Below are positions 27,486-35,790 of a DNA stretch of 64,000 nt, piece after piece. The notes under the pieces are model-generated. The model had not been told where the DNA came from, made no database searches, and was given only the letters and a program-made list of their open reading frames with translations. The translations under genes and the position numbers were made by a program. Each line of letters opens with the position of its first letter. Position 1 is the first letter of the stretch. The DNA comes from Nodosilinea nodulosa PCC 7104 (lineage in GTDB: Bacteria; Cyanobacteriota; Cyanobacteriia; Phormidesmidales; Phormidesmidaceae). Location: contig NZ_JH976537.1 in NCBI RefSeq assembly GCF_000309385.1, positions 3,156,540-3,220,539 of the forward strand, given 5' to 3'.

Positions 27486-28115
27486 CTACCCCAATCGCTG
27501 CCTCAGGTCGCGAATGGCGGCGCTGGTGTTGCGGCCATAGGCCACCTCCAAACTGCGGGCCACCACCGCCTGGAGGTCAAGATCGGGAAAGTAGCGGCTG
27601 CGCGCCCCCGGTTGGTAGGCCCCATTCTGGAGCTGATAAATCGTCAATACGTCCTGCTTAAAAAACCAGCATTCCGGCACCCGGTAGGGCAGGTAATCGT
27701 TCACGTCAGAATAGCTGGTGACGTCAATTTCCAATACCAAATCGGGCGGTGGGTCCAGGCTCCAGTCAATGCGCCGCTTACCTGAAACCGCTTCCCAGTG
27801 GTCGATGTAAAAACAGTAGTCTGGCTCAATGCCGCTCTCTTCCGGTAAATCCATGGTTACGGGCGTAAAGGCGTCGTACTCCTGCCCACCGTGGTCTAAC
27901 AACACCTTAATAATGTCGGCAATTAGACTGGCATCTCGGCCATGTTGAGGCATGGGCGACATCAGCAGCACCTCTCCAGGGCGATACTTAATGCGAGGAA
28001 TAGCCCCATCCCCCCGCTGCTGACTCAGGGCTTGATACTCTTCCCAGGTAGCGGGCAGCCGCACCACCGCCCCAGCCGGAAGCTGAATTTTATCGCGGGA
28101 GACTAAGGCTAGCAT
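27486..28115 (-). CDS. Uma2-family endonuclease (DUF820)
   Basis: 209 residues, PD-(D/E)XK nuclease fold. The family features are ATWEEYQALSQ, KYRPGEVLLMSPMP, IEPDYCFYID and DLVLEIDVTSYS, with the metal-binding Asp and Glu of the active site, and then YRVPECWFFKQD. Uma2 genes occur in dozens of copies in many cyanobacteria, often near mobile DNA; their role is not known. The ATG at 28115 starts MLALVSRDKIQLPAG. It is convergent with the TPR gene. Confidence 0.88.
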   Translation of the reverse strand: MLALVSRDKIQLPAGAVVRLPATWEEYQALSQQRGDGAIPRIKYRPGEVLLMSPMPQHGRDASLIADIIKVLLDHGGQEYDAFTPVTMDLPEESGIEPDYCFYIDHWEAVSGKRRIDWSLDPPPDLVLEIDVTSYSDVNDYLPYRVPECWFFKQDVLTIYQLQNGAYQPGARSRYFPDLDLQAVVARSLEVAYGRNTSAAIRDLRQRLG

Positions 28116-28196
28116 GCCAAAACCTGCAACGGCAGTCAGGTTTATTGTAGACCGCCGTCGCAGGTGTAGCGCTGTAGCCAGTAGTTGCTGGGGCGG

Positions 28197-29762
28197 CTAA
28201 CGACGGCGCAGCCACATTATTACGGCCAAACCCAGGCCGATGACGGGCAGCACCAGCAGGGCAAAGACCCCCAGGCCAATTTGCTGCTGCACCGTCAGGG
28301 TGATGCGGCGGTTAGTGACTTCGCGGGGGCGAATAGACAGGGTGGCATCGGTCTGTTGCCCCAGCCAGCTAACGGAGTTCAGAAATACGTCGCCATTGAG
28401 CTGCTGCTCGAACAATCCATCGGTGGCGAAGGTGGCGTTGCCAATGACAACCAGGCGTGCCTCCGGCGGCGGTTCGTCTGCGGCGGCGGTGGCCCCTTTG
28501 ACCGGACGGCTGAGGGCGACCCCGAGGGTGTAGGGGCCGGAGGGGGGAGCATTTTCGTCATACTGAAGCTTGCCGTCGGTAGAGATGGCTTCGGCTCGGC
28601 TCTGGGGGTTGCTTTGTAAAATAGGGGTCGCCGTTACCCCCGGCACCTCTTCCACGTTGATGGGGCGTACCAGCGGAAAGAACGATCGCCCGCCGTTGAA
28701 GTCGCGGGTAATGGGGTGGTCGCCATAGTCGGTCACCAGGGGCGCGGCGGGGCCAAGGCCGACCAACTGGCCGCTGCCGGAGGTATCGAGCACGATGCGA
28801 TCGTCCAGGGTGACGCCCCAGGGATCGAGCAGGGTGCCCAGGCCCGGACTGGTGCGGGGATCGATCAGCAGCATCAGGCTGCCGCCGCCGTCTAAGTAGG
28901 TTTGCAGCGCCTTCACCTCAGGCTCAAAGAACTCGGCGGCGGGGCCAGCGACGACCACAACGCTGGCGTCGTCGGGGACCTTGCTGGTTTTGGAAAGGTC
29001 CAGGGGCTTAACGACGTCGCTTTTCTCTTCGAGCGCGGCGGCAGCCTGCGAAAACCCGGTGTCGCTGCCGTCGATGGCAAACTCCTTATGGCCCTGGGTG
29101 AAATAGACGGTGAGGGCGCGATTGTTCTCAACCTGATCCAGGGCGTTGGTGAGGGTGCGTTCGGACAGGCGCTCCGTGGGGCTGACATTTTGCAAAAAGC
29201 GACGGGTGTCGCCGCTTTCTATGAACACCATGCCCGTTTGAGTCGCGCCAAACTCTTGGGCTTGGCGGGGGTCGTTGTAGGGGTTGACGTAGTCGAAGGT
29301 AAACTTCGGCCCTCGCTGGCGATAGCTTTCGAGCAGCTGGCGATCTTGAGGGTTGGGGACTGGGTCAAAAATGACCACGCGGGCGGGGGTGTTGAGGGAC
29401 TTCACTACCTCCTGGGACTGAGGCGCCAGGGTAAATAGCTGATTTTCGGTGAGGTCAACGCGGCTGGCGTAGCGCACGGCCAGAAAATTCACCAGGCCCA
29501 AAATCACCAGCACCGCCAGGGTAGAGACCAGGGCGTTGGCACCTGCTTCGGTAGAGCGCTGTGCCCAGAATCGCCCCTGACCCTGATTGCCCAACACCAG
29601 CCCCAGCAGCAGCAGGCCAATGCCGGCGAGCAGCAGGCCAGCGGGTAGCAACGTCCACCCAGCGATAATGCCGACCATCAGGCCAGCGGTAACCAGGGCT
29701 AGTCCCGGTAGGGCCAGGTATTTCAAATATTTTTGGTAGGCTGCAAACGACTTCATGGCCAT
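28197..29762 (-). CDS. Gldg-family ABC system auxiliary protein
   Basis: 521 residues (519 if the second ATG at 29756 is used). Two hydrophobic segments lie at the N-terminus (LPGLALVTAGLMVGIIAGW and LLPAGLLLAGIGLLLLGLVL) and another at about 85-105 (LVSTLAVLVILGLVNFLAVR). A long extracytoplasmic domain follows, with VDLTENQLFTLAPQSQEVV, the hallmark of GldG-like proteins, and a DUF4350-like central part (LQTYLDGGGSLMLLIDP). A C-terminal membrane helix ends WLRRR. It is the last gene of an ABC cluster with a permease 43 bases upstream and an ATPase. In Bacteroidetes GldAFG acts in gliding; in cyanobacteria the substrate is unknown. Confidence 0.88.
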   Translation of the reverse strand: MAMKSFAAYQKYLKYLALPGLALVTAGLMVGIIAGWTLLPAGLLLAGIGLLLLGLVLGNQGQGRFWAQRSTEAGANALVSTLAVLVILGLVNFLAVRYASRVDLTENQLFTLAPQSQEVVKSLNTPARVVIFDPVPNPQDRQLLESYRQRGPKFTFDYVNPYNDPRQAQEFGATQTGMVFIESGDTRRFLQNVSPTERLSERTLTNALDQVENNRALTVYFTQGHKEFAIDGSDTGFSQAAAALEEKSDVVKPLDLSKTSKVPDDASVVVVAGPAAEFFEPEVKALQTYLDGGGSLMLLIDPRTSPGLGTLLDPWGVTLDDRIVLDTSGSGQLVGLGPAAPLVTDYGDHPITRDFNGGRSFFPLVRPINVEEVPGVTATPILQSNPQSRAEAISTDGKLQYDENAPPSGPYTLGVALSRPVKGATAAADEPPPEARLVVIGNATFATDGLFEQQLNGDVFLNSVSWLGQQTDATLSIRPREVTNRRITLTVQQQIGLGVFALLVLPVIGLGLAVIMWLRRR

Positions 29763-29805
29763 AACCCGTTACGACTAACCTATTCGTTAACTTGACTGCG
29801 AGGCT

Positions 29806-30618
29806 CTAGGACCGCTGGAATCGGAGGGTTTCGATGGACTGAGCCGTGAGGTATAGACCCAATCCAATGAACGAGAGAAACAGCACCAGGCCGCCGGTGT
29901 CAAAGATGCCTTCGGTGAAGTCGGTAAAGTGCTTGAGCAGGGAAAGGTGGGCGATCGCGCTGCCCAGCACCCCCGGCAGCCCCTGGGCGACAGCATCCAC
30001 CAGCCACAGCAGCAAAATTAGCGCAAAGGTCATAATCGCTGCCAGCACCGTGCTCTCGGTCAGCGACGAAATGAACATGCCCAGGGCCAGTACGCTGGCG
30101 GCCATCAGCACCAGACCCAGGTGCGACAGCAAAAATACCCCTGACCCGGTGGGCGGCGTTGCGGCCCCCAGCGCGATCGCCTGGCACACCATCAGCGGCA
30201 GCACCATGGCGATGTAAAAACTCACCACCGCCAGCAGCTTACCCAGCGCCACCGCCCAGTTGGTCACCGGGGAGGTGGCCAGCAGCTCCAGGGTGCCCTG
30301 CTTGCGCTCGTCGGCGTAGAGGCCCATCGACAGCATGGGCAGCACAAACATCGACAGTGACCCCAGCAGGCCCACGTAGGCCTTGTTGAACTCGTAGGCC
30401 ACATCAAAGGGCGGCGGCGTGGGTAAGCCCATCTGCACCGATTGGTCGGCCATCGCCGCCTGGGCCAAAATGCCCTGGGGGCCGAGCAGAATGGCTACCA
30501 GAAAGAAGCCCCCCAGCAGCCAGAACACGGCAGCAATGATGTAGGGTAGCGGCGACGCGAAGTAGCTCTGTAGCTCCCGCTGGTAGATGGCAAGGATGTT
30601 TTTGAGAATGATGACCAT
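29806..30618 (-). CDS. ABC-2 type transporter permease (GldF-like)
   Basis: 270 residues with six predicted membrane segments, for example YIIAAVFWLLGGFFLVAILL and MFVLPMLSMGLYA. The family motif MRLFADERKQGTLELLATSP is recognisable here as MGLYADERKQGTLELLATSPV. It would form the membrane channel with the ATPase encoded at 30728-31750 and the Gldg protein encoded downstream. The ATG at 30618 gives MVIILKNILAIYQRELQSYF, the usual cytoplasmic N-terminus of ABC-2 permeases. A 109-base gap with a low-complexity tract and an inverted repeat separates it from the ATPase gene. Confidence 0.92.
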   Translation of the reverse strand: MVIILKNILAIYQRELQSYFASPLPYIIAAVFWLLGGFFLVAILLGPQGILAQAAMADQSVQMGLPTPPPFDVAYEFNKAYVGLLGSLSMFVLPMLSMGLYADERKQGTLELLATSPVTNWAVALGKLLAVVSFYIAMVLPLMVCQAIALGAATPPTGSGVFLLSHLGLVLMAASVLALGMFISSLTESTVLAAIMTFALILLLWLVDAVAQGLPGVLGSAIAHLSLLKHFTDFTEGIFDTGGLVLFLSFIGLGLYLTAQSIETLRFQRS

Positions 30619-30664
30619 AGGGTGGATGGGTGAGGACGGAGATGGGTAGGGGGTGGGGAATTTT

Positions 30665-30712
30665 GGATTTTAGATTTTGGGCAGGATGTCTTCACTGAGA
30701 AATCTAAAATCC
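30665..30712. repeat. Inverted repeat between ABC ATPase and permease genes
   Basis: Perfect 13-bp arms GGATTTTAGATTT (30665-30677) and AAATCTAAAATCC (30700-30712) with a 22-base loop, preceded by a G/A-rich tract. Related words (CCAAAATC, ATCTAAAATTCC) recur near 59218 and 62895. Confidence 0.8.
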
Positions 30713-30727
30713 TCAGTCCAAAATGGC

Positions 30728-31750
30728 CTAGGCTTCTTGTTCCTCGATGCTCTCCTCAACGATTTCCTCAGAGAGCGAGGGTTCCAGGGCCACGGCTTCT
30801 CCCGAGCTGGGTTCGGTGGTGGTGAGATTGAGGAAGACATCCTCTAGGGTGGCCTGCTGGCGGCGCAGTTCGTGGAGTTCGAGGCCAGCGTTGACGAGGG
30901 CAGCGGCGATCGCGCCTCCCAGGGCGCGATCGGCTTCGGCACTCACCCGCAGACGGTGGTGGTAGTCGGGCAGGTGGTCTGGCCCCAGTAGCGTCACCTG
31001 GCGTACGGGAGTTAGGTCAGTGAGCAGGCGCTGGGCTATATCCACATCGCCTTTGATTTCTACCTCGTAGGCGGCTTCGCCCGAGAGGCGGGTGGTGAGG
31101 TTGTCGGGGGTATCGGTGGCGACGACCTGGCCGCGGTTGATGATGGTGACGCGATCGCAGGTCATGCTCACCTCCGGCAAAATGTGGGTGGAGAGAATGA
31201 TCGTATGGCTCCCGGCCAGACCTTTGATCAGCTGCCGCACCTCGTTGATCTGGCGCGGATCTAGCCCTACTGTCGGCTCATCGAGAATGATCACTGGCGG
31301 GTCGTGGATGATCGCCTGGGCAATGCCGACCCGCTGGCGGTAGCCCTTGGAAAGCTTGCGAATTAACACCTTGCGCTTGTCGAGCAGGCCGCAGTGGTCC
31401 ATGGCAATTTCGGCTCGCTTCTGGCGCAGATCTGAGGAGACGCCCTTGATTTTGGCTACGAAGATCAAAAACCCCTGCACCGTCATGTCGGGATACAGCG
31501 GCGGCGACTCGGGCAGGTAGCCAATCCGCTGGCGCACGGCCATGGAGTCGGTGTGGACGTCGTACCCCGCCACGCGGGCGGTGCCTTCGGAGGCGGGCAG
31601 GTATCCGGCCAAAATTCGCATGGTGGTGGTTTTACCCGCCCCATTCGGCCCCAAAAAGCCCAGAATCTCCCCAGGCTGCGCCCCGAAGGTGATGTCTTGA
31701 ATGGCCGTGGTAGACCCGTAGGTCTTACTCAGGTGCTCAACTTCAATCAT
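30728..31750 (-). CDS. ABC transporter ATP-binding protein (GldA-like)
   Basis: 340 residues. The nucleotide-binding domain (1-230) has Walker A GPNGAGKTTT, the Q-loop GYLPESPPLYPDM, the signature LSKGYRQRVGIAQAI (a variant of LSGGQ, usual in this subfamily), Walker B VIILDEPTVGLDP and the switch His (ILSTHI). A C-terminal domain of about 100 residues ends in an acidic tail (EEIVEESIEEQEA). It energises the permease and Gldg protein encoded next on the same strand. Start ATG at 31750 (MIEVEHLSKTYGSTTAI). Confidence 0.94.
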   Translation of the reverse strand: MIEVEHLSKTYGSTTAIQDITFGAQPGEILGFLGPNGAGKTTTMRILAGYLPASEGTARVAGYDVHTDSMAVRQRIGYLPESPPLYPDMTVQGFLIFVAKIKGVSSDLRQKRAEIAMDHCGLLDKRKVLIRKLSKGYRQRVGIAQAIIHDPPVIILDEPTVGLDPRQINEVRQLIKGLAGSHTIILSTHILPEVSMTCDRVTIINRGQVVATDTPDNLTTRLSGEAAYEVEIKGDVDIAQRLLTDLTPVRQVTLLGPDHLPDYHHRLRVSAEADRALGGAIAAALVNAGLELHELRRQQATLEDVFLNLTTTEPSSGEAVALEPSLSEEIVEESIEEQEA

Positions 31751-32047
31751 GGGTGTAGAACCGCCAGCAAACCAGTGGATATTGTACTGCTGATTACAGT
31801 AGCGATTATTTCTCCCATTGCGTTTAAGTCGCTAAATCTGATTCGCGGTTTACCCACCATCATTAGATGAGTAAGGATAGAGACATCAGGGTGATTTCTA
31901 GAAAATTTCTTTCCCCAATAGTGGGACTAACCTATCTACTCTCCCACCCATCCACCCCCTTACCCACCCACTCTTCACCGTGACGAACAAGACTTCCAGT
32001 TCCTCAGCATCGTCGCCCAGCCTCAGCTCTGGAGTAACCGACTCACC

Positions 32048-32335
32048 GTGGCAGCCCTCCTGGCTGCACTGGCTAATTTCGGCGTTGAGTGGAACCGTCG
32101 AAATCGAGAAGGAAACCGCGAGGCTGAAGCAAGAGAACGCGAAGCTCGCCGAGAGAGAGAAGAAGCTCGAAGAGATCAACAGGCGACTCTTAGAGATAGA
32201 CAAGAAGTACGCTACCGCAAAGCCAAAATCCGATATCAACTAGACCCTAGCGAGGCGAACCAACAAGAGCTGGAATTGGTGTTGGCAGTGCTTGAAGAGT
32301 ATGAGCAGACCCTGGACGAAACTCTCAGTTCCTAA
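32048..32335 (+). CDS. Hypothetical coiled-coil protein, probably 5'-truncated
   Basis: 95 residues from GTG at 32048. It is highly charged and helical (REAEAREREARREREEARRD), ending LDPSEANQQELELVLAVLEE. The same frame is open and looks coding further upstream (EQDFQFLSIVAQPQLWSNRL from about 31983) but has no start codon there and runs into a C-rich low-complexity tract. The original 5' end therefore seems lost. Another frame over the same DNA (31980-32243) also reads as a coiled coil (ETARLKQENAKLAEREKKLE), so the frame choice is not certain. The end overlaps the convergent D27-like gene by 11 bases. Confidence 0.5.
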   Translation: MAALLAALANFGVEWNRRNREGNREAEAREREARREREEARRDQQATLRDRQEVRYRKAKIRYQLDPSEANQQELELVLAVLEEYEQTLDETLSS

Positions 32336-33005
32336 CTTTAGGGCAGGGCTGGGGATCTCGTGTGGCTAAAGAACAGTGATCAATTAGGCAAGGTTGGTTG
32401 TAGGCATCCTCGGTCTCCAAGGGCGGCGGCGGCTGGCCGAAGACCATCTCGCAGCTGAAGTCTTCAAAATTCGGCACCATGGTCAGGGGAATGCCAAAGT
32501 CTTCGGTAAAAAAGCGCTGGGTGGGCAGCTTGCACATGTTGACGCACATGCCGACGCAGCGACTCTCGTCCAAGTAGCGGCACTTTTTGATGTGGACGCC
32601 GCTGCGCTGCTGGCGCAGTCGTCCCTGCTCGTCGGTGAATTCTACGGCTTTGACTTCGCAGGGGCCAACCAGCCACTCAAACAGCAGGGTGGCGAACCAG
32701 GCGTTGAGCTCACACACGAGTTGGGTCGGTGAAAACAACTGGCGAATCAGCCAAAGCACCTGGGACGGCACTAGGGACTTGAGCACCACCGCCACCAGGG
32801 CCTGCTGCTGCTGGGCATTGCGCCCCTGCATAATTTGCGTCGATAAATCGACAAAGCCGTCGTAGCCGCTGCGGGCGGTGTCTTTGCCAAGGGCCTTGGC
32901 CATTTTGCGGCTAAAGAGCCAGATGAACAGGCGATCGCCCACACCATCTCGATAAACCGCTTTTGCTGAGTTGGGGCCAAGGCCCTTGGCCTGGGGCGAT
33001 GCCAT
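32325..33005 (-). CDS. DUF4033 protein, D27-like carotenoid isomerase homologue
   Basis: 226 residues. Plant D27 proteins are iron-containing beta-carotene isomerases that start strigolactone synthesis; cyanobacterial relatives have no settled role. The family signature is clear in the C-terminal half: KCRYLDESRCVGMCVNMCKL with its Cys cluster, TEDFGIPLTMVPNFEDFSC and MVFGQPPPP. The N-terminal part (VYRDGVGDRLFIWLFSRKMA) also fits. It is soluble, with no signal peptide seen. The start is the ATG at 33005. It lies 72 bases from the ABC exporter gene on the same strand, so the two could be co-transcribed. Confidence 0.87.
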   Translation of the reverse strand: MASPQAKGLGPNSAKAVYRDGVGDRLFIWLFSRKMAKALGKDTARSGYDGFVDLSTQIMQGRNAQQQQALVAVVLKSLVPSQVLWLIRQLFSPTQLVCELNAWFATLLFEWLVGPCEVKAVEFTDEQGRLRQQRSGVHIKKCRYLDESRCVGMCVNMCKLPTQRFFTEDFGIPLTMVPNFEDFSCEMVFGQPPPPLETEDAYNQPCLIDHCSLATRDPQPCPKVRN

Positions 33006-33077
33006 GGTAAACCAGGAATAATTACTTACTCCAGGTTAATACCTGAGCGGGCGAGGTAACAGAAGGGGGTGAAATCT

Positions 33078-34847
33078 CTACCCCTCGAGACTGCCCGCAA
33101 ACTGCTGGGCGTAGAACTGGGCGTAGCGGCTCTGGTTGGCCAAGAGCTCGCTGTGGGTGCCCGCTTCGATAATGTGGCCCTTTTCCATCACCAGAATGCG
33201 ATCGGCATCGCGAACGGTGGCCAGACGGTGGGCAATGATGAATACGGTGCGATCGCTCATCAACCGCTCCAGCGCCTCCTGCACCAGCGCCTCGGACTCG
33301 GCATCCAGGGCTGAGGTGGCCTCGTCGAGAATCAGAATGCGGGGGTTGAGCAGCACGGCGCGGGCGATCGCCACCCGCTGCCGCTGGCCTCCCGACAGGT
33401 TGACGCCCCGCTCCCCCATCCAGGTGTAGTAGCCCTGGGAAAACTGGCTGATAAAGTCGTGGGCGTTGGCGATGCGGGCCGCCGCCTCGACCGCTTCAAT
33501 ATCAAAGTCTTTTTGGCCAAAGGCGATGTTTTGGGCGATCGTGCCGGAAAACAGCGTGGTTTCCTGGGGCACAATGCCAATCTGCCGCCGCAGGCTGCGC
33601 AGGGTCACGGTGGCCACATCCACATCGTCAATGAAAATCTGCCCCGCCTGGGGGTCGTAAAAACGGGGCAGCAGGTTGACTAGGGTTGACTTGCCAGCCC
33701 CCGAAGACCCGACCAGGGCAATTTTTTCGCCGGGCAAAGCCAGCAGATCTAGGTTGCTCAGCACGGGCTCGTCGGCTTCGTAGCCAAAGGTCACGTTGCG
33801 GTACTCGACCCGCCCGGTCACCTTGGGCAGCTCCGTGGCGTTGGGCAGTTCACGCACCGCAGGCTCAATGTCTAGCAGCTCAATCACCCGATCGACCGAA
33901 GCCTCACCCTGCTTAAACTCGCCATAGTTAATGATGACGTGGTTGACGGGGTCAATCAGCATCAGGGCCGCCACCACGTAGCTGCCAAAGGAGGCTCCGG
34001 TGAGGTTGCCCTCGGCAATCTGCCAGGTGCCCACCAGCAAAATCAGCATCACCACCACGGCGTAGGTAAAGCCCACCACCGGGTACTGCACGGCCTGGAG
34101 CCAGGCGGCTTTGTACTTGGCCTGGCGGTTTTTCTCGGCCTCCAGGGTAAAGCGCTCGACTTCGTACTCTTCGGCCGCGAAGGCCCGCACCAGGCGAATG
34201 CCGCTAAAGACTTCGGTGACCAGCGACGACAGATCAGACACCAGGTTTTGGCTGCGCCGCGAAAATTTCAGCATTTGCTCCCCAAACCACCCCGCCAGCA
34301 CCGCCAAAATGGGCACCAGCACCAGGGCTGTGAGGGTGAGCTGCCAGTTGAGGTAGACCATATAGCCCAGCACCACCACGAGCTGGAGCACCGAGGGCAG
34401 AAAGTCGTGGAACAGCTTTTGTACCACCTCGCCAATGCGATCGATATCTTCGGTGAGCCGGTAGGAGAGATCGCCGGTTTGACTGCGCTCAAAGTAGCTC
34501 AGGCTGAGCCGATGGATGTGGGTGTAGACATCCCGACGCAGGTTAAAGCCTACCTCCAGGGCGGCTTTGGCCATCAGCGAATCCTGAATGTACTGGCCAA
34601 TTTTTTGGATGGCAAACCCGGCCATGGTGATGGCGATAAATCGGCCTACCACCGGCACGTTTCCCGCCGCCAGCTGGGCCAAAATATTGCCCGAGAGCCA
34701 GGCCAAAATGGGCCAGTAGGAGACAAAGATGACGGTGCCAACTAGCGCCCGTAGGATGGTGTGCCACTCACGCCGCACGTAGGGAGCAAGCGTCCAGTAG
34801 TTAGAGCCTTGGGAGGGGCGCTTTGGGGTCAAGGGAAACCTTTGCAA
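33078..34847 (-). CDS. ABC transporter, fused permease and ATPase (MsbA/multidrug type)
   Basis: 589-residue half-transporter that would work as a homodimer exporting lipids or hydrophobic compounds. The membrane domain (about 25-325) has six hydrophobic segments. The ATPase domain (about 350-585) has Walker A VGSSGAGKST, the Q-loop IGIVPQETTLFSG, the signature NLSGGQRQRVAIARAV, Walker B ILILDEATSALD and the switch His (FIIAHRLATV). The first available start is TTG at 34847, giving MQRFPLTPKRPSQGSNYWTL; no ATG lies close by in this frame. It is divergent from rdgB with about 150 bases between. Confidence 0.93.
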   Translation of the reverse strand: MQRFPLTPKRPSQGSNYWTLAPYVRREWHTILRALVGTVIFVSYWPILAWLSGNILAQLAAGNVPVVGRFIAITMAGFAIQKIGQYIQDSLMAKAALEVGFNLRRDVYTHIHRLSLSYFERSQTGDLSYRLTEDIDRIGEVVQKLFHDFLPSVLQLVVVLGYMVYLNWQLTLTALVLVPILAVLAGWFGEQMLKFSRRSQNLVSDLSSLVTEVFSGIRLVRAFAAEEYEVERFTLEAEKNRQAKYKAAWLQAVQYPVVGFTYAVVVMLILLVGTWQIAEGNLTGASFGSYVVAALMLIDPVNHVIINYGEFKQGEASVDRVIELLDIEPAVRELPNATELPKVTGRVEYRNVTFGYEADEPVLSNLDLLALPGEKIALVGSSGAGKSTLVNLLPRFYDPQAGQIFIDDVDVATVTLRSLRRQIGIVPQETTLFSGTIAQNIAFGQKDFDIEAVEAAARIANAHDFISQFSQGYYTWMGERGVNLSGGQRQRVAIARAVLLNPRILILDEATSALDAESEALVQEALERLMSDRTVFIIAHRLATVRDADRILVMEKGHIIEAGTHSELLANQSRYAQFYAQQFAGSLEG

Positions 34848-34999
34848 TGGCGATCACTGTTCAACCACGCTACCAGGTTTAGGCTCGATCTGCATTTGGC
34901 CTCTGTGCCATTTTGCGCCTAGCTTTTGCGTCCCTATTTCGTTCCCACGGCCAGGCACTACAATCAACCCGTAGCCTCCCGCGCAGGAATGTATTGCCC

Positions 35000-35578
35000 A
35001 TGCCCACGGTCATTGTTGCCACTGGAAACCCCGGTAAGCTCAAGGAGATGCAGGTGTATCTGGACGATCTGGGCTGGCAGCTTCAGCTCAAGCCCGAGGA
35101 TTTAGATATTGACGAAACTGGCGCCACATTTTTGGAGAATGCTCGCCTGAAGGCGGCAGGGGTGGCTAAAGCCCTGGGGCAGTGGGCGATCGCAGACGAC
35201 TCCGGCCTTGCCGTCAACGCCCTGGGCGGTGCCCCTGGCATCTATTCGGCCCGCTACGCTGACAGCGATCGGGCTAGAATCGATCGCCTGCTCGGGGAAC
35301 TGGCGGGATGCAGCGATCGCAGCGCCCAGTTTGTCTGCGCCCTGGCTTTGGCCAATCCCCAGGGTGACATTGTTGTCGAAACCGAAGGCCTTTGCCCTGG
35401 CGAGATCTTGCCTGAGCCCCGCGGCTCAGGCGGCTTTGGCTACGACCCAATTTTCTATGTCCCCGACCTGGGCAAAAGCTTTGCCGAAATGCTGCCCCAA
35501 CAAAAAGAGGCAGTCAGCCACCGCGGCGTTGCCTTTGGTCAGCTGATGCCCCATCTCAAAGCATTGACTTTAGGTTGA
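35000..35578 (+). CDS. rdgB: Non-canonical purine NTP pyrophosphatase (RdgB/HAM1)
   Basis: Hydrolyses dITP, dXTP and similar damaged nucleotides to keep them out of DNA. The 192-residue product from the ATG at 35000 has the family N-terminus VIVATGNPGKLKEM, the ETGATFLENARLKA and DDSGLAVNALGGAPGIYSAR catalytic segments, and the FGYDPIFYVP and AEMLPQQKEAVSHRG motifs. Upstream in-frame codons from 34913 do not resemble the family and are rejected. It is convergent with psbY. Confidence 0.96.
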   Translation: MPTVIVATGNPGKLKEMQVYLDDLGWQLQLKPEDLDIDETGATFLENARLKAAGVAKALGQWAIADDSGLAVNALGGAPGIYSARYADSDRARIDRLLGELAGCSDRSAQFVCALALANPQGDIVVETEGLCPGEILPEPRGSGGFGYDPIFYVPDLGKSFAEMLPQQKEAVSHRGVAFGQLMPHLKALTLG

Positions 35579-35624
35579 TCTAAACCTGGCTTGGGGCGTC
35601 TTAGAGCTGCGTTCTAAAACGACA

Positions 35625-35654
35625 GGGAGCCATGGTGCCGTCGCCACCGCTCCC
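35625..35654. terminator. Hairpin between rdgB and psbY
   Basis: Arms GGGAGC (35625-35630) and GCTCCC (35649-35654), with an inner GGTG/CACC pairing, in the 92-base space between two convergent genes. No T-run; it may serve as a bidirectional transcript end. Confidence 0.5.
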
Positions 35655-35670
35655 TACCGCCAGCCCAGAC

Positions 35671-35790
35671 CTAAGCCTCTCGGTTGAGGAAGTCTTGCAG
35701 CTGCCCCAGGGCGGCCTTACCAATGTTAAACACAGCCCAGCTTGCGGCTACAGCAATCGGCAGTAAAACAACAACGACTCGCCAATCCAT
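35671..35790 (-). CDS. psbY: Photosystem II protein Y
   Basis: 39-residue single-helix membrane protein of photosystem II, located near cytochrome b559. The N-terminus [19 protein letters not shown] and the following [16 protein letters not shown] match cyanobacterial PsbY closely, with the usual length. The ATG at 35788-35790 is preceded, nine bases away, by a strong AGGAGG ribosome-binding site (35800-35805 on the other strand), and the stop is TAG at 35671-35673. It is too short for ordinary gene-length cutoffs. It is convergent with rdgB and divergent from psaA, with about 900 bases between. Confidence 0.93.
   Translation of the reverse strand: MDWRVVVVLLPIAVAASWAVFNIGKAALGQLQDFLNREA

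Noticed and set aside
33939-34745. Open frame antisense to the ABC exporter
   Set aside because: Translation is low-complexity (His, Gln, Gly), typical of a mirrored frame.
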